From NCBI RefSeq assembly GCF_009792235.1, contig NZ_CP046973.1, positions 2,728,001-2,792,000 of the forward strand: a stretch of DNA of 64,000 bases. Reading direction: 5' to 3'. Below the pieces are notes generated by a model. That model did no database searches. It was not told the DNA's origin and saw only the letters and a list, made by a program, of their open reading frames with translations. The translations under genes were made by a program, and so were the position numbers. Positions 1-8,342 of the stretch are shown piece by piece (the stretch's first letter is position 1; each line of letters begins with the position of its first letter). The DNA comes from Microcystis aeruginosa FD4 (GTDB taxonomy: Bacteria; Cyanobacteriota; Cyanobacteriia; Cyanobacteriales; Microcystaceae).

Positions 1-3000
1 GGGTTGACCGATGATTCCATCACCGTTAAAGTCTTGTTGGAAGTTGGTTTCTTGGGTGAAAGCTTCCGATGAGTTTAATCCCCACCATCCGGTGGAAGAT
101 TGCCAATTCCAGTTACTATCTAAACTCCACAGATGCAGATAATTACCATCGTTATATTTCCACAAAACTTGATTGACTCCGTTGACGGTTTCTGCTGCTA
201 GAGTTTGCCAACCCGGATAGATATTTGTGGTAATCTGAGTCCCACTTATATTGATGGCGATGGGGTTATTATTGCCAATTTGGGTGTAAAGTTTGTTAGT
301 CGTGTCTTGGACTAATTTTGTGTTACCGAAAGCTTCGATTGGGGTGACACTGACATCATCATTGGTAATTGTTCCTAATCCTTCATTATCTGTAATCAGC
401 GCATTGCTAGGATTAGAAAGGTTAATCAAGAAAGTCTCATTCGGTTCAATTGCAGTATCACCATTGACGGAAATAATAATATCTTGGCTGATTTGTCCCG
501 GGGTAAAGGTGAGAGTCCCTGTTTTAGCTATATAGTCGCTTCCTGCTGTTGCTGTGTTATTAGCAGTGGCATAATTTACGGTAATTGTTTGGGTACTTGT
601 GGTTGACAATGTAACTTTAAATACCAGATTGTTTGTTCCTGAATTGTTTTCTGCAATTGTCGGATTTGAGATAGTAAAGAATGGTCTATTCCAATCGGCT
701 GCTGTCCAGGTTGTTGTTGCTTGCCAAGTTTGGGGTGTCCATTCATCAATACTTTTCCAAGCATCTCCTGACCATTTAGTTGTAGCTTGCCAAGCGTCAT
801 CTACCCAATAGGCAGCTGCATCCCAAAAATTGTTGATTTCGGTTGATTGTGCAGTTGCATTTGATGTTTGACTCAATGACTGAAGTGCTAGATTGGAAGA
901 GGAAGTATTTCCTGTTCCAAAAATGAATTCTAAGGTCTTCCTCGATACTCGAATAATAGCATCATACGCATCTGGTAACCATGATTGCATCGCATCATAG
1001 GCTTTTTGTAATGATGTTTGTACTATAGTAGATAATGTTTCTAAAGTTGAGATAATATTATCGAAAGCGTCTTTGAAGGTTCCGGCGGTCTTTCTCGCAT
1101 TTTCGGTTGTTCCTCGAAATCCCAAAGCAGCCGCTAGAAGCGGATTGAGTGTTTTTGCGACGGCAAGTTGAAGGACTGAATAATCAGCATCAGGCAAATA
1201 TGTAAACCAGTAATCACTTAAATCAGTGGTATTTCCGTTGGCAACTTTCCGAATTAAATCTGTCGGCTTTGACAAATTAGTTCTTGTAATAGTTTGATTT
1301 AAAACGGGAACTGAATGTTTTTTAAGAGTAATTGCAGATCTTAGTTGTGAATATTTTTCTAAGTTCCAGACTCCACTCAGATATTTTGAACCTGCCATGC
1401 TAATTAAATCAGCCGAAGTTATGTAATGGGTTACACCTAAGTTATTAGTAGCATTTAAATTGATGCCGGGTTGTTGAGAAATACCCGGACTATTGAAAGT
1501 AACAATCTTTCCGAGTTGTCCTGTATAACTACCTCCTACCCACTGACTTAATGCACCGCCTAAACTATGTCCTGTAATATTAGGTTTTAGAGTCAAGCCG
1601 CTTACAGGATTAGTTACTTCTGAAAGCCATTGATTGACTGCGGCTTTATTGTTAGTAAATTGATCATAGCCAATTCCTTGGGTGGTTGCATCACTTAATA
1701 GATCTTGGAGGCTTTGAGTACCCTGAATCGCTAAAACAGGAGGTTTAGCAAGGTCATAAATTGTGCCATTAGTGAAGGTATAGGATTGATTGGCGCTGGT
1801 GAGTTGGTTGATTAGATTCTGTCCAGCAGTATAGGCGGCGGTATTGTTACCGCCTGAAGTGTTGGCAATATCTTGCAGTAAGTTATTGCTATTGGATGTA
1901 AATTCATTAGCATTAAGGGGATTGGCTAAAACCAGAAAGAACTTTTCATCAGAAGTTAAACCAAAAGCATCAAATCCTGTGGTAGAATCTTTGAAGACTT
2001 TATTGATACGATAGCCTTCGTAACCCAGGTCACTATAGTCATATTTCTTATCTACTTCTTTACCTTTGTCCGTATCTGTCCAATCACGATAAGCGGTATC
2101 TTTGGCCAAAATCTCAAAGGTTTGGTCGGTAGGAGGCGCACTTCCTAAAACGGTAATTTCTATTTGTTTGCTGGTTTCTCCTGGGAAAAAGGAGAGGGTT
2201 TGTTTGACAACATTGTTAAAATCTTTTAATTGGGTAGAGTCTATTGAATTGGCACTTCCATCAAGGGTATAGTAATCAACGGTTATGGGTTTATCATAGG
2301 TTGAGGACAGTTTAACCTCGAATGTAAGAACTTTTGTTTGATTAGTCCCTGCGGGAATATCGACCCACGCATTACTGACTGATATCGTTGGTTTAGGTGG
2401 AGGATTAGGAGTGGGTGGGAGTGCGGTAAAAGTGCCAGCATCAAATATATTTGGATATGTTGGATGTATTGGATTTGCTATCAATTTACCACCAATTGTC
2501 CAGCTGTATTTGTCTGTAGTTGGATGTTCATCTGGGTTTCCATACCAAACTCGGTTCGCCGTATTTCCACTAATAATACTATTTGAACTCCATGTACCCG
2601 TATAATGATTGTAAATACCACCACCTAAGCCGGCACTATTGCCAGTAATAATGTTATTCGTTAATGTTAATGTTCCATTAGCATTACTAATCCCCCCTCC
2701 CCATACATAATCACCAGTATTACCAGATATTATATTGTTGGTTAATGTTAATGTTCCAGTGCCCTGGGAAATTCCCCCTCCAGAATTACCAGATATTGTA
2801 TTGTTGGTTAATGTTAATGTTCCACCATATTCGTTGTCAATCCCCCCTCCTACATTAGCCGTATTACCAGATATTGTATTGTTGGTTAATGTTGCACTTC
2901 CAGCGTTGCGAATTCCCCCTCCATCATAATTAGCCGTATTACCAGTTATTGTATTGTTGTTTATTGTTAATGTTCCCTCGTTGGAAATTCCCCCTCCATA

Positions 3001-4002
3001 AACAGCCTTATTACCAGTTATTGTATTGTTGGTTAATGTTGCACTTCCAGCGTTAAAAATTCCCCCTCCATAATAATTAGCCGTATTACCAGTTATTGTA
3101 TTGTTGGTTAATGTTAATGTTCCAGAGTTGTAAATCCCTCTTCCTGCTTTATTGCTGATATAGAGATTATTTAATGTAACTCCAAGTTGACTAGCGTTAG
3201 AGTTAATTATAATTCTATTATTATCATTTTGCCTAGGGATAGGACTAGCATTATTAACAATAGAAGCTAGTGCTGTTCCATCAGCTTCAATGGTAATCGT
3301 ACCTTTCGTCCCCAAACTGCGATCGCCTGTTGTCGTATTATTAACATAAGTCAATTCATAAGTCGTTCCTGATTTCAGCTTAATAATATAGGGAGTATTA
3401 GGACTTGTGTTAGCAATTGTAACAGCATCCCGCAAGGATAAACCAGTGCCAATAGTGGCACTTCCATCATTCTCATCTATAGTAGTATTGACGATTAAAG
3501 TAATTGGTGCTGCTTGTTCAACCCCTATAAATTGTCCCCCTAAATTAATAACAGAACGATCATCTTCTGTTTGAATATAAGTTAACTCAGCCTCAGTTAA
3601 ATTAACCCCTCTCACCAGATGAGAAAATAATTCTCCCTCATCCCCCACCGTATCTACCCTATTAACTTGAGCATCCACATAATGCCCAATTTCTTCTAAA
3701 ATCACCTTAACTAGCGATTCTGAGGAAGCAACATTCAAAAAAGACTCTGATAGATAAATTTTATTAGTGCTAACCGCATAAGCACCCTTCGCTGTCCCTA
3801 AAACTTCGCCACTGAGTACCTCAATTGGGGGAAGTTGACTGAAATTGCGACTTTGCCACTGATTTCGTAATTCTGTTGCCTTAACCACATCATAACTTGT
3901 GCCAAAAGCGATTGCCAAATTAGCCCAAAAATCATCAGATTGAGCGAAATTAAACAAAATATCGTCAACAGCAGGAAGAATCGGCAAAAGAGAAGAAGTC
4001 AT
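1..4002 (-). CDS. Giant multidomain lipase / beta-helix / Calx-beta protein (3' end outside window)
   Basis: One frame stays open from an ATG at 4002 to the window edge, giving 1334 codons without a stop. The N-terminal ~130 residues carry an LEEIGHYVD motif resembling a degenerate zinc-peptidase helix. A right-handed beta-helix section (about residues 285-480) follows, built of repeats like LTLTNNTITGNTAN with GGGI turns. Then come a Calx-beta domain (about 530-630) and a class 3 lipase-like alpha/beta hydrolase with GHSLGGAL (Ser near residue 812), followed by a possible Asp in TSADL. A Trp-rich linker, a second Calx-beta domain (about 1137-1225) and a Trp-rich C-terminal module complete what is visible. 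No signal peptide is seen. Cyanobacterial proteins of this build are usually large exported or surface proteins, so export by a type I route is possible but is inference. Substrate is unknown. The 5' end of this gene is copied several times downstream (see repeats). Confidence 0.85.
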   Translation of the reverse strand, partial: MTSSLLPILPAVDDILFNFAQSDDFWANLAIAFGTSYDVVKATELRNQWQSRNFSQLPPIEVLSGEVLGTAKGAYAVSTNKIYLSESFLNVASSESLVKVILEEIGHYVDAQVNRVDTVGDEGELFSHLVRGVNLTEAELTYIQTEDDRSVINLGGQFIGVEQAAPITLIVNTTIDENDGSATIGTGLSLRDAVTIANTSPNTPYIIKLKSGTTYELTYVNNTTTGDRSLGTKGTITIEADGTALASIVNNASPIPRQNDNNRIIINSNASQLGVTLNNLYISNKAGRGIYNSGTLTLTNNTITGNTANYYGGGIFNAGSATLTNNTITGNKAVYGGGISNEGTLTINNNTITGNTANYDGGGIRNAGSATLTNNTISGNTANVGGGIDNEYGGTLTLTNNTISGNSGGGISQGTGTLTLTNNIISGNTGDYVWGGGISNANGTLTLTNNIITGNSAGLGGGIYNHYTGTWSSNSIISGNTANRVWYGNPDEHPTTDKYSWTIGGKLIANPIHPTYPNIFDAGTFTALPPTPNPPPKPTISVSNAWVDIPAGTNQTKVLTFEVKLSSTYDKPITVDYYTLDGSANSIDSTQLKDFNNVVKQTLSFFPGETSKQIEITVLGSAPPTDQTFEILAKDTAYRDWTDTDKGKEVDKKYDYSDLGYEGYRINKVFKDSTTGFDAFGLTSDEKFFLVLANPLNANEFTSNSNNLLQDIANTSGGNNTAAYTAGQNLINQLTSANQSYTFTNGTIYDLAKPPVLAIQGTQSLQDLLSDATTQGIGYDQFTNNKAAVNQWLSEVTNPVSGLTLKPNITGHSLGGALSQWVGGSYTGQLGKIVTFNSPGISQQPGINLNATNNLGVTHYITSADLISMAGSKYLSGVWNLEKYSQLRSAITLKKHSVPVLNQTITRTNLSKPTDLIRKVANGNTTDLSDYWFTYLPDADYSVLQLAVAKTLNPLLAAALGFRGTTENARKTAGTFKDAFDNIISTLETLSTIVQTSLQKAYDAMQSWLPDAYDAIIRVSRKTLEFIFGTGNTSSSNLALQSLSQTSNATAQSTEINNFWDAAAYWVDDAWQATTKWSGDAWKSIDEWTPQTWQATTTWTAADWNRPFFTISNPTIAENNSGTNNLVFKVTLSTTSTQTITVNYATANNTATAGSDYIAKTGTLTFTPGQISQDIIISVNGDTAIEPNETFLINLSNPSNALITDNEGLGTITNDDVSVTPIEAFGNTKLVQDTTNKLYTQIGNNNPIAINISGTQITTNIYPGWQTLAAETVNGVNQVLWKYNDGNYLHLWSLDSNWNWQSSTGWWGLNSSEAFTQETNFQQDFNGDGIIGQP
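2630..3140 (-). repeat. Tandem beta-helix coding repeats
   Basis: Within the giant gene, about eight imperfect units of roughly 60-80 bp repeat around a core that reads (minus strand) as TLTLTNNTITGNTA followed by GGGI. Spacing varies slightly between units, as expected for coils of a beta-helix. Such arrays readily expand and contract by recombination. Confidence 0.8.
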
Positions 4003-4060
4003 GACATTAACTGCAAAGGTTTATTGCTAACAGTTTTAGCTCAACAAGTGTCGATTTTTC
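3890..4060 (-). repeat. 5' end of giant gene, copy 1 of a dispersed 5' fragment
   Basis: The first ~40 codons and upstream region of the giant gene recur at about 5320-5470, 6630-6790 and 6885-6980 in the same orientation. A shared anchor is ATCGTCAACAGCAGGAA at 3961, 5372, 6683 and 6917. The later copies stop being coding after a few dozen codons. They look like N-terminal stubs of lost paralogues rather than independent genes. Confidence 0.85.
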
Positions 4061-4089
4061 AAGACCCCTGTAACAGAAATTAATATTAC

Positions 4090-4232
4090 CAGAAAACGGG
4101 TTTCTCAAAGAAACCCGTTTTCTAAATAGTTTCTCAAAGAAACCCGTTTTCTAAATGCAGAAAACGGAAATTAACATTTATTACCAGAAAACGGGTTTCT
4201 AAATAGTTTCTCGAAGAAACCCGTTTTCTCAT
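4090..4232. repeat. Cluster of palindromic AGAAAACGGGTTTCT repeats
   Basis: The arm AGAAAACGGGTTTCT and its complement AGAAACCCGTTTTCT occur several times here with short spacers, forming at least two nested hairpins. Shorter versions lie at about 5504-5565 and 6819-6852. These resemble REP/BIME-type intergenic palindromes and sit in the gaps between the duplicated genes. They may act as transcription stops for convergent or upstream genes, or as recombination points. I cannot tell which. Confidence 0.75.
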
Positions 4233-4271
4233 TTGTTGCGAAGATGCGATCGCTAACGTCAAAGCTAGGCA

Positions 4272-5210
4272 TTATAAAGTATTTAACCAAGTGATTAAAT
4301 CTTCAACCCTAGAGAAATCGAATAAAGCTTCTCCTAATACTTCGACATCATCAATACTTAACTCCATAATTTTAGTTTCCAATGAAGGATTAATCTCCCC
4401 TAACTTGCGTTTAAGTAGGCGAAGAATCAATGTCTTTTCCCGTTCAATACCTTGTTCAATACCTTGTTCAATACCTTGTTCAATACCTTGACGCATCCAA
4501 CTGGTGGTAATTTGCATAACTCCCTCCTGTACGGGTTGACTAAATGTGCTAATCTCTTCTTGAAATTGTATCTCTTCGACCGGATTTAGATTGAGATAAG
4601 TATCAATAAATCCAGAAATTAATTGCATTTTCGCAGGATTTAACCTTAAAGTAATTAACAAGCGCAGACATTCCGCTTTTACCTTGGCTCGCTCTTTCTC
4701 GGCAATGTTCATCTTAGCCATCAAAGCTGAAGCAACCGGATTCGACTGATTGAGAAAATCTCGCCAATTTAATCGATTTAATTGCACTACTTGATAGTTA
4801 AATTCTAATACCTTAAAATCGGGAAAATCGACTACATATTGACTAATCGCTTCTCTTTTTGGCTTTGAATAAGAAAAAATTACAATGGGATAAATCGGTA
4901 AGACAAATTTCTCATGAAAGCGAGCAAAATAAGTAAACATTCGCCGATTAAACCACTTTCGCGAACTTTCCTGCGCCTCTACATGAATCAGAAAAAAAGA
5001 TTCTTTTCCTCGAAACTTAACCTGTGCGACTAAATCGCTTTCATGTCTTTCTCCTTCCGTGACATCGGTAAATACTTCTTTGTCTAAAAAAGTAATCGAG
5101 TCCCTATCTAAATAATCCATTAATTCAGGAAAAAATAACTCGATAAATTCGACAAAAAAGGTGGAGATTAACTCCTTAAATAAGCGGTCATGGTCAATAT
5201 TATTAGTCAT
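4272..5210 (-). CDS. Rpn-family PD-(D/E)XK nuclease / DUF4351 protein, copy 1
   Basis: The 312-residue protein begins MTNNIDHDRLFKELISTFF, which is typical of the Rpn / YhgA-like putative transposase family. Candidate PD-(D/E)XK residues are the D in ESDLVAQV and the E-x-Q in LIHVEAQ (about residues 58-78). The C-terminal ~60 residues (REKTLILRLLKRKLGEI onward, SIDDVEVLGEALFDF) match the DUF4351 tail common in cyanobacteria. A linker of four GIEQ repeats joins the two. Rpn relatives in E. coli are recombination-promoting DNases. The role of cyanobacterial members is unclear. The gene is nearly identical to the one at 5601-6521, with differences mainly in GIEQ number and scattered substitutions, so the pair arose by recent tandem duplication. 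Confidence 0.85.
   Translation of the reverse strand: MTNNIDHDRLFKELISTFFVEFIELFFPELMDYLDRDSITFLDKEVFTDVTEGERHESDLVAQVKFRGKESFFLIHVEAQESSRKWFNRRMFTYFARFHEKFVLPIYPIVIFSYSKPKREAISQYVVDFPDFKVLEFNYQVVQLNRLNWRDFLNQSNPVASALMAKMNIAEKERAKVKAECLRLLITLRLNPAKMQLISGFIDTYLNLNPVEEIQFQEEISTFSQPVQEGVMQITTSWMRQGIEQGIEQGIEQGIEREKTLILRLLKRKLGEINPSLETKIMELSIDDVEVLGEALFDFSRVEDLITWLNTL
4440..4492 (-). repeat. 12-bp GIEQ coding minisatellite
   Basis: The unit reads GIEQ on the minus strand and occurs four times here. The sister gene (about 5778-5806) has two units. The difference shows slippage since the duplication. Confidence 0.8.
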
Positions 5211-5600
5211 GTAATATCATCTTAACTAATCGGAGCGATGAATGACTACTCTTCTCCATTGTATTCTGAAAAGTCGGTTTTGGCAACGGATTGTTATGAC
5301 CTCACCCCCTTAACCTACAGCTATTGCCAAATTCGCCCAAAATCCATCAGATTGAGCTAAATCGAACAAAACATCGTCAACAGCAGGAAGGCTCGGCAAA
5401 AGGGTAGAAGTCATGACATTAACTGCAAAAGTTTATTGCTAACAGTTTTAGCCCAACAATCGCCAATTTTTCAAGGGTGCTATCACAAAAATTAACATTT
5501 ACCAGAAAACGGGTTTCTCAAAGAAAACGGGTTTCTAAATAGTTTCTCGAAGAAACCCGTTTTCTCATTTGTTGCGAAGATGCGATCGCTAACGTCAAAG
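5211..5600 (-). repeat. Gene-free gap holding 5' fragment copy 2 and a palindrome
   Basis: This gap between the two Rpn genes contains the duplicated upstream region of the Rpn gene. It also holds an N-terminal stub of the giant gene (about 5320-5470, ATG-equivalent near 5413) and an AGAAAACGGG palindrome (about 5504-5565). Nearly the same sequence returns at 6522-6790, so the duplicated unit is about 1311 bp. No functional gene is seen in it. Confidence 0.75.
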
Positions 5601-6521
5601 CTAGGCAGTTAAAGTATTTAACCAATTGATTAAATCTTCAACCGTAGAGAAATCGAATAAAGCTTCTCCTAATGCTTCGACATCATCAATACTTAACTCC
5701 ATAATTTTAGTTTCTAATGAAGGATTAATCTCCCCTAACTTGCGTTTAAGTTGACGAATAATCAATGTCTTTTCCCGTTCAATACCTTGTTCGATACCTT
5801 GACGCATCCAACTGGTGGTAATTTGCATAACTCCCTCCTGTACGGGTTGACTAAATGTGCTAATCTCTTCTTGAAATTGTCTCTCTTCCACTGGATTTAG
5901 ATTGAGATATGTATCAATAAATCCGGAAATTAATTGCATTCTTGCCGCATCTAACCTTAAAGTAATTAACAAGCGCAGACATTCCGCTTTTACCTTAGCT
6001 CGCTCTTTCTCAGCAATGTTCATCTTCGCCATCAAAGCTGAAGCAACCGGATTCGGTTGATTGAGAAAATCTCGCCAATTTAATCGATTTAACTGCACTA
6101 CTTGATAATTAAATTCTAAGACTTTTAAATCAGGAAAATCGACTACATATTGACTAATCGCTTCTCTTTTTGGCTTTGAATAAGAAAAAATTACAATCGG
6201 ATAAATCGGTAAGACAAATTTCTCATGAAAGCGAGCAAAATAAGTAAACATTCGCCGGTTAAACCACTTTCGAGAACTTTCCTGCGCCTCTACATGAATC
6301 AGAAAAAAAGATTCTTTTCCTCGAAACTTAACTTGTGCGACTAAATCGCTTTCATACCTTTCTCCTTCCGTGACATCGGTAAATACTTCTTTGTCTAAAA
6401 AAGTAATCGAGTCTCTATCTAAATAATCCATTAATTCAGGAAAAAATAACTCGATAAATTCGACAAAAAAGGTGGAGATTAACTCCTTAAATAAGCGATC
6501 ATGGTCAATATTATTAGTCAT
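5601..6521 (-). CDS. Rpn-family PD-(D/E)XK nuclease / DUF4351 protein, copy 2
   Basis: A 306-residue near-duplicate of the protein at 4272-5210, with the same N-terminal nuclease-like domain, EAQ motif and DUF4351 tail. It has only two GIEQ repeats and ends two residues later (NTLTA against NTL). Substitutions are scattered (for example AARMQL for PAKMQL) and no stop interrupts it, so both copies may still be functional. The start ATG sits in the same duplicated context as copy 1. Function is as for copy 1: probable DNA-cleaving or recombination-linked nuclease, unproven. Confidence 0.85.
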   Translation of the reverse strand: MTNNIDHDRLFKELISTFFVEFIELFFPELMDYLDRDSITFLDKEVFTDVTEGERYESDLVAQVKFRGKESFFLIHVEAQESSRKWFNRRMFTYFARFHEKFVLPIYPIVIFSYSKPKREAISQYVVDFPDLKVLEFNYQVVQLNRLNWRDFLNQPNPVASALMAKMNIAEKERAKVKAECLRLLITLRLDAARMQLISGFIDTYLNLNPVEERQFQEEISTFSQPVQEGVMQITTSWMRQGIEQGIEREKTLIIRQLKRKLGEINPSLETKIMELSIDDVEALGEALFDFSTVEDLINWLNTLTA

Positions 6522-7031
6522 GTAATATCATCTTAACTAATCGGAGCGATGAATGACTACTCTTCTCCATTGTATTCTGAAAAGTCGGTTTTGGCAACGG
6601 ATTGTTATGACCTCACCCCCTTAACCTACAGCTATTGCCAAATTCGCCCAAAATCCATCAGATTGAGCTAAATCGAACAAAACATCGTCAACAGCAGGAA
6701 GGCTCGGCAAAAGGGTAGAAGTCATGACATTGACTGGAAAGGTTTATTGCTAACAGTTTTAGCCCAACAATTCCCAATTTTTCAAGGGTGCTATCACAAA
6801 AATTAACATTTATTGCAAGAAAACGAGTTTCTCAAAGAAACCCGTTTTCTCAGTTTCTCCTAGTGTTCACCACCTGATGAGATAAACCCATCAGATTGAG
6901 CAAAATTAAACAAAACATCGTCAACAGCAGGAATAATCGGCAAAAGAGAAGAAGTCATTACATTGACCGCAAAGGTTTACTGCGACAATACAGTATAATG
7001 AAAAGCAGACAATAGAGAACTAATTATCAAG
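6522..7031 (-). repeat. Gene-free gap with 5' fragment copies 3 and 4
   Basis: The gap upstream of the methyltransferase contains stub copy 3 (about 6630-6790), a palindrome (about 6819-6852) and a shorter stub copy 4 (about 6885-6980). In copy 4 the start-codon equivalent reads ATT-like instead of ATG. No complete gene is present. Confidence 0.7.
6994..6999 (+). promoter_or_regulatory. Candidate -10 box of the methyltransferase gene
   Basis: A perfect TATAAT lies 32 bp before the GTG start at 7032. No good -35 box lies 16-18 bp upstream (TTGACC at 6964 is too far), so only the -10 element is supported. Confidence 0.4.
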
Positions 7032-8297
7032 GTGAAACATAGACCAATTGCGATCGATTTATTTGCTGGCTGTGGTGGGATGTCCCTTGGTTTAGAAGCG
7101 GCAGGATTTGATATTGCTATAGCAGTAGAATTTGATGCAGTGCATTCCTTGGTTCATCATTTTAATTTTCCTTACTGTCAAACTATTTGCCGGGATATAG
7201 CCAAAGTAACCAGTAGGGAAATATTAGACTTATTAAAACTAAAAGGCTATGCCACCGATGTTAGTTTAATTGCTGGTGGTCCCCCCTGTCAAGGTTTTTC
7301 ACTTATTGGCAAACGACAAATAGATGATCCTAGAAATTCCCTAGTATTTCAATATCTGCGAATTGTCAAGGAAATTAAACCCAAGTATTTTATCTTTGAA
7401 AATGTCCCCGGCATGGCTACGGGTAAACATAAACAATTTTTAGAGGAATTAATCTCTGAATTTGAAGCTATTGGCTATAAAATTGATCAACCAATTAAAA
7501 TCCTTGATGCTAGTGAATACGGCGCACCTCAAAAGCGCAGAAGATTAATCTTAATTGGTAGTCGAAAAGACGTGACAATGGCTACATATCCTGCTATTTT
7601 GTCAGGAGAAAAATCAGCTTTTACCAGCGTCTATGATGCCATCTCAGATTTAGAATTAATACCGGCCTTTATCGATACTGATTTAGGCATACCCGCATCA
7701 AAATTAGATTATAGTGGCAAGAGGAAAAAATATTCAGTGCAGCCAAGGGATATTTTTAAACTTTGCCATCAAAGAACAGTAGATACAAAAATTTATGGAC
7801 ATATAGGCTCAGTTCATACTCAAAAATCAATTGATAGATTTATCGTAACCGAACCGGGTACAGTGGAGCCAAAAAGTCGCTTTTTAAAGCTTTCCCCCAC
7901 TGGATTATGCAATACTCTCCGCGCCGGAACAAATAGTGACAAAGGGGCTTATACTGCTCCTAGACCTATTCACTATTCTATTCCCCGTTGTATTACTGTT
8001 CGAGAAGCTGCCAGACTGCATACATTCCCCGATTGGTTTCAGTTTCACCGCACAATATGGCATGGTTTTCGTGAGATTGGTAATGCGGTTATTCCGCTAT
8101 TATCGAAAGAACTTGGTGATGCTGTGATGAGAGCAATGAACGTCAATACTGCCAATCTCAACCGAGTTATTTTAGAAAAAATGCCAGCCGAATTATTACT
8201 ATATAATATGTCTCAGGCATCAAACTATTGGGGAATCTCTGATGATGTTATCCCGAAAAGAAAACGAGGTGTCTCTCAGAGGTTGGTCAGTATTTAA
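7032..8297 (+). CDS. DNA (cytosine-5)-methyltransferase
   Basis: The 421-residue protein transfers a methyl group from SAM to C5 of cytosine. Conserved motifs appear in order: I (DLFAGCGGMSLG, residues 9-20), IV with the catalytic Cys (GGPPCQGFS, Cys86), VI (ENVPG, 123-127), VIII (QKRRR, 167-171) and X (GNAV near residue 350). The start is a GTG at 7032, because motif I begins nine residues later and no earlier start fits. Length is normal for a bacterial type II enzyme, with about 40 extra residues after motif X. No restriction endonuclease, specificity subunit or Vsr gene lies beside it. It therefore appears to be an orphan methyltransferase, or the partner has been lost in the rearranged region upstream. 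Recognition sequence cannot be read from the sequence. Confidence 0.92.
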   Translation: MKHRPIAIDLFAGCGGMSLGLEAAGFDIAIAVEFDAVHSLVHHFNFPYCQTICRDIAKVTSREILDLLKLKGYATDVSLIAGGPPCQGFSLIGKRQIDDPRNSLVFQYLRIVKEIKPKYFIFENVPGMATGKHKQFLEELISEFEAIGYKIDQPIKILDASEYGAPQKRRRLILIGSRKDVTMATYPAILSGEKSAFTSVYDAISDLELIPAFIDTDLGIPASKLDYSGKRKKYSVQPRDIFKLCHQRTVDTKIYGHIGSVHTQKSIDRFIVTEPGTVEPKSRFLKLSPTGLCNTLRAGTNSDKGAYTAPRPIHYSIPRCITVREAARLHTFPDWFQFHRTIWHGFREIGNAVIPLLSKELGDAVMRAMNVNTANLNRVILEKMPAELLLYNMSQASNYWGISDDVIPKRKRGVSQRLVSI

Positions 8298-8342
8298 ATT
8301 ATACCAAATCAGTTTTTAATAGTACGATTAACTGCCTTTTTA

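Noticed and set aside
2630..3140. CRISPR-like or satellite repeats
   Set aside because: The repeats are in frame and encode beta-helix coils of the giant protein.
4090..4232. CRISPR array
   Set aside because: The repeats are palindromic arms with irregular short spacers of no consistent length, and no cas gene is nearby.
7936..8127. Open frame inside the methyltransferase gene
   Set aside because: Same-strand shadow of a gene with all its catalytic motifs; no independent start signal.
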